Below, piece by piece: positions 62,295 through 64,000 of a DNA stretch of 64,000 bases (positions within the stretch are counted from its first letter, which is position 1; every line of letters starts with the position of its first letter). Source of the DNA: Sulfurimonas sp. (lineage in GTDB: Bacteria; Campylobacterota; Campylobacteria; Campylobacterales; Sulfurimonadaceae); assembly GCA_021648285.1 (NCBI GenBank), contig JAKITC010000004.1:27771-91770 (forward strand), in the 5' to 3' direction. Both the position numbers and the translations under genes were made by a program. The notes under the pieces are model-generated. The model saw nothing but the letters and a program-made list of their open reading frames with translations. It was not told the DNA's origin and ran no database searches.

Positions 62295-63888
62295 ATTTAA
62301 CTACCCCTTCACGGCTCATAACAGTATGTCTTGCAAATGATTCGTCTTCATTTATGTAATCTGTTCTAAAGTGAGCACCCCTGCTCTCATCACGAGAAAT
62401 TGCACTTAATAAAACCATCTCACTTAGTTCTAACATATTTTTAAATTCTAGAAATTCTATTAGATTTGTATTGTATTTTTTTGATTTATCCCCGACACCC
62501 ATTTTTGGCAGTTCTTGAAGCAGTTTTTCAAGTTCATTTAAAACTTTTTGCAAAGATTTTTTATCTCTTTTTATTCCTACATGTAGATAAAAAAGATCTC
62601 CTAAAAACTCCTGCTTTTCATAAAAGTTTATTTCATTTGTAAACTCTTTTATATCATCCAATACACTACATGTAGAATCTACATGTAGTGTATTTACATG
62701 AGTGTTTTTACTAAATTCTGCCGCACTCTCTCCAACCTGCTTTCCAAAAACAACCAGTTCTAAAAGTGAGTTTCCGCCAAGACGATTTGCCCCATGAACT
62801 CTATGGTTGGCACACTCTCCGACTGCAAACAGTCCCGCTATATTTGTTTGTGAGTTTTCATCAACTTCAATACCTCCCATAGTGTAATGAGCAACCGGCT
62901 TTATTGGTATTAAATCATATACCGGATCAACATTTTCATATAGTTTTGCTAGCTTTCTCTCTTGTGGAAGTTCCTCATCAATAAACTCTGCTCCAAGATG
63001 TCTTATATCTAAAAATATATCCTCACCCTTGTCCATCTCAATATCAATTGCACGAGCCACTTCATCACGAGGTGCTAACTCATTTGTAAATCGCTCTCCT
63101 TTTGAATTGAGTAGATATCCACCTGCACCACGAGCTGACTCACTTATAAGTATTGCAGAATTTTTCATAGCCGTTGGATGAAACTGAATAAATTCCATAT
63201 CGCTAACTCTAGCCCCTGCTCTAAATGCGGCAGCAATTCCATCACCAGTTGTTGAGACCGAATTGGTAGAGTGTATATGAAAGATTCTGCTATATCCACC
63301 GGTCGCTATAATTACACTTGGAGCTTCATAAACTTCGATTTCACCGCTTCTCTTATTTAAAACACTAACACCACAAATAATAATCTTGTTATCAGCTTTA
63401 TTTGTTAGACACTCCAGCAAATATCTTTCACTTAAAATCTCTATTCCCAAAGCGAGACATCTGTCATAAAGAGTATGAAGTATTTTTAGACCTGTGTAAT
63501 CCTGAGCATAGCAAGCACGAGGAGCCGATGCTCCACCAAGTGTTCTTTGAGCAATTTTGGACTCTGTAGTTCTACTGAATGGTACTCCGATGCTATCCAG
63601 CCATTCAACTGCATTTGGAGCTTCTTCACACAAAAGTTTAATCGCCTCTTTGCTTGCAATCCCATGAGCAGACTTTAGAGTATTTTTTATATGTGCTTCA
63701 ACACTATCTTCACCAACATTACCAAGAGCTGCATTTATACCGCCCTGAGCCATACAAGTTTGACTTCCTGTCGGGTACTCTTTCGTTATAACTCTTACTT
63801 TGGCTCCATTCTCATGAGCATTTATTGCTGCAACAAGACCTGCTCCTCCGGCACCAATAATTAAAACATCACTTTGTAGAGTAGACAT
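62284..63888 (-). CDS. sdhA: Succinate dehydrogenase/fumarate reductase flavoprotein subunit
   Basis: 534 residues, shorter than the 580-660 of most SdhA/FrdA. FAD-binding N-terminus (VLIIGAGGAGLVAAINAHENG), the covalent-flavin region (TGSQTCMAQGGINAALG, where the usual His is not in its place), substrate loop (FIQFHPTAM) with catalytic ESARGAGG, and the end (HRVHGANRLGGNSLLELVVFG). L-aspartate oxidase was considered, but the overlapping sdhB-like gene makes an Sdh/Frd complex more likely. Direction of the reaction unknown. A good AAAGGAGG site precedes the ATG. Confidence 0.85.
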   Translation of the reverse strand: MSTLQSDVLIIGAGGAGLVAAINAHENGAKVRVITKEYPTGSQTCMAQGGINAALGNVGEDSVEAHIKNTLKSAHGIASKEAIKLLCEEAPNAVEWLDSIGVPFSRTTESKIAQRTLGGASAPRACYAQDYTGLKILHTLYDRCLALGIEILSERYLLECLTNKADNKIIICGVSVLNKRSGEIEVYEAPSVIIATGGYSRIFHIHSTNSVSTTGDGIAAAFRAGARVSDMEFIQFHPTAMKNSAILISESARGAGGYLLNSKGERFTNELAPRDEVARAIDIEMDKGEDIFLDIRHLGAEFIDEELPQERKLAKLYENVDPVYDLIPIKPVAHYTMGGIEVDENSQTNIAGLFAVGECANHRVHGANRLGGNSLLELVVFGKQVGESAAEFSKNTHVNTLHVDSTCSVLDDIKEFTNEINFYEKQEFLGDLFYLHVGIKRDKKSLQKVLNELEKLLQELPKMGVGDKSKKYNTNLIEFLEFKNMLELSEMVLLSAISRDESRGAHFRTDYINEDESFARHTVMSREGVVKYED

Positions 63889-63919
63889 CGCTACCCCTCC
63901 TTTAAATTTAATTTATTTC

Positions 63920-63975
63920 GGAGATGCAGAATGCCCCTCACAGAACCGTACTTGAAGATTTCCCTCATACGGCTC
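63920..63975 (-). ncRNA. Group II intron 3' end (domains V and VI)
   Basis: On the minus strand GAGCCGTAT-GAGG-GAAA-TCTTCAA-GTACGGTTC (63975-63943) has the domain V layout: AGC triad, lower stem pairing with GTACGGTTC, and a GAAA loop. It is 33 bases where 34 is usual. TGTGAGGGGCATTCTGCATCTCC (63942-63920) can form a small domain VI hairpin. The intron, including any reverse transcriptase, would lie beyond the right edge. It ends about 30 bases before the sdhA-like ATG. Confidence 0.7.
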
Positions 63976-64000
63976 TTCAATTTAACTCACAATCTTATGA

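Noticed and set aside
62284-63888. L-aspartate oxidase (NadB)
   Set aside because: Length is similar, but the overlapping iron-sulfur subunit gene supports a succinate dehydrogenase/fumarate reductase complex.

Overview
The window is an AT-rich, gene-dense chromosomal segment that looks like a Campylobacterota (epsilonproteobacterial) genome, most probably Sulfurimonas or a close relative. This rests on family content: a DUF1104 periplasmic protein beside a two-component system, small c-type cytochromes, CxxCH-containing sensor proteins, a SUV3-like helicase and a LapG/LapD pair. It cannot be proved without a database search. No rRNA or CRISPR array is present; one tRNA-Ser(GGA) is.

Layout. 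Bases 1-7.9 kb are a copper/silver detoxification region: the 3' part of a Cu+-ATPase, then on the minus strand CusA, CusB, a TolC-like protein, a Met-rich YtkA-like protein and a Met-rich haem-motif lipoprotein, with two small frameshifted ORFs between and behind them. From 8.0 to 9.8 kb a BRO-N gene and an odd chimeric ORF sit in front of a SpoU methyltransferase whose 5' end is duplicated. From 9.8 to 20.8 kb come an EAL-HDOD protein, YwbE, DbpA, a metallopeptidase, a haem-motif hybrid kinase, an ABC-F ATPase, Tex and a DUF234 protein. From 21.0 to 24.6 kb a two-component system is bracketed by secreted small proteins and cytochromes that share an apparent operator. From 24.7 to 32.7 kb an operon encodes fatty-acid beta-oxidation (FadI, FadJ, FadE) plus an acyltransferase-hydrolase fusion.

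From 33 to 39 kb lie a haem-motif HD-GYP protein, a metal permease, GltX, a SurA-like chaperone, dCMP deaminase and a degenerate IscU/NifU protein. Bases 39.1-41.6 kb form a small accessory island: an AIPR-type phage-resistance protein with a putative nuclease N-terminus, an IS3 remnant, and a repeat protein decapitated by that IS. After a SUV3-like helicase, a zinc-uptake cluster (ABC permease, binding protein, outer-membrane barrel, small His/Cys protein) lacks its ATPase. From 47.7 to 57.5 kb come a rhodanese, DUF309, MscS, DUF481, an MFS protein, a split PAS/MCP aerotaxis-like pair, a B12/radical-SAM protein and the LapG-LapD c-di-GMP switch. The window ends with a DUF1538-PII fusion, YajQ and a succinate dehydrogenase/fumarate reductase AB pair preceded by the domain V-VI end of a group II intron that runs off the right edge.

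The strongest leads for something new are the AIPR island, the acyltransferase-hydrolase fusion in the beta-oxidation operon, the BRO-N insertion with its duplicated 5' end, and the shared operator around the two-component/cytochrome cluster. I did not find a clear multi-gene system with no precedent.
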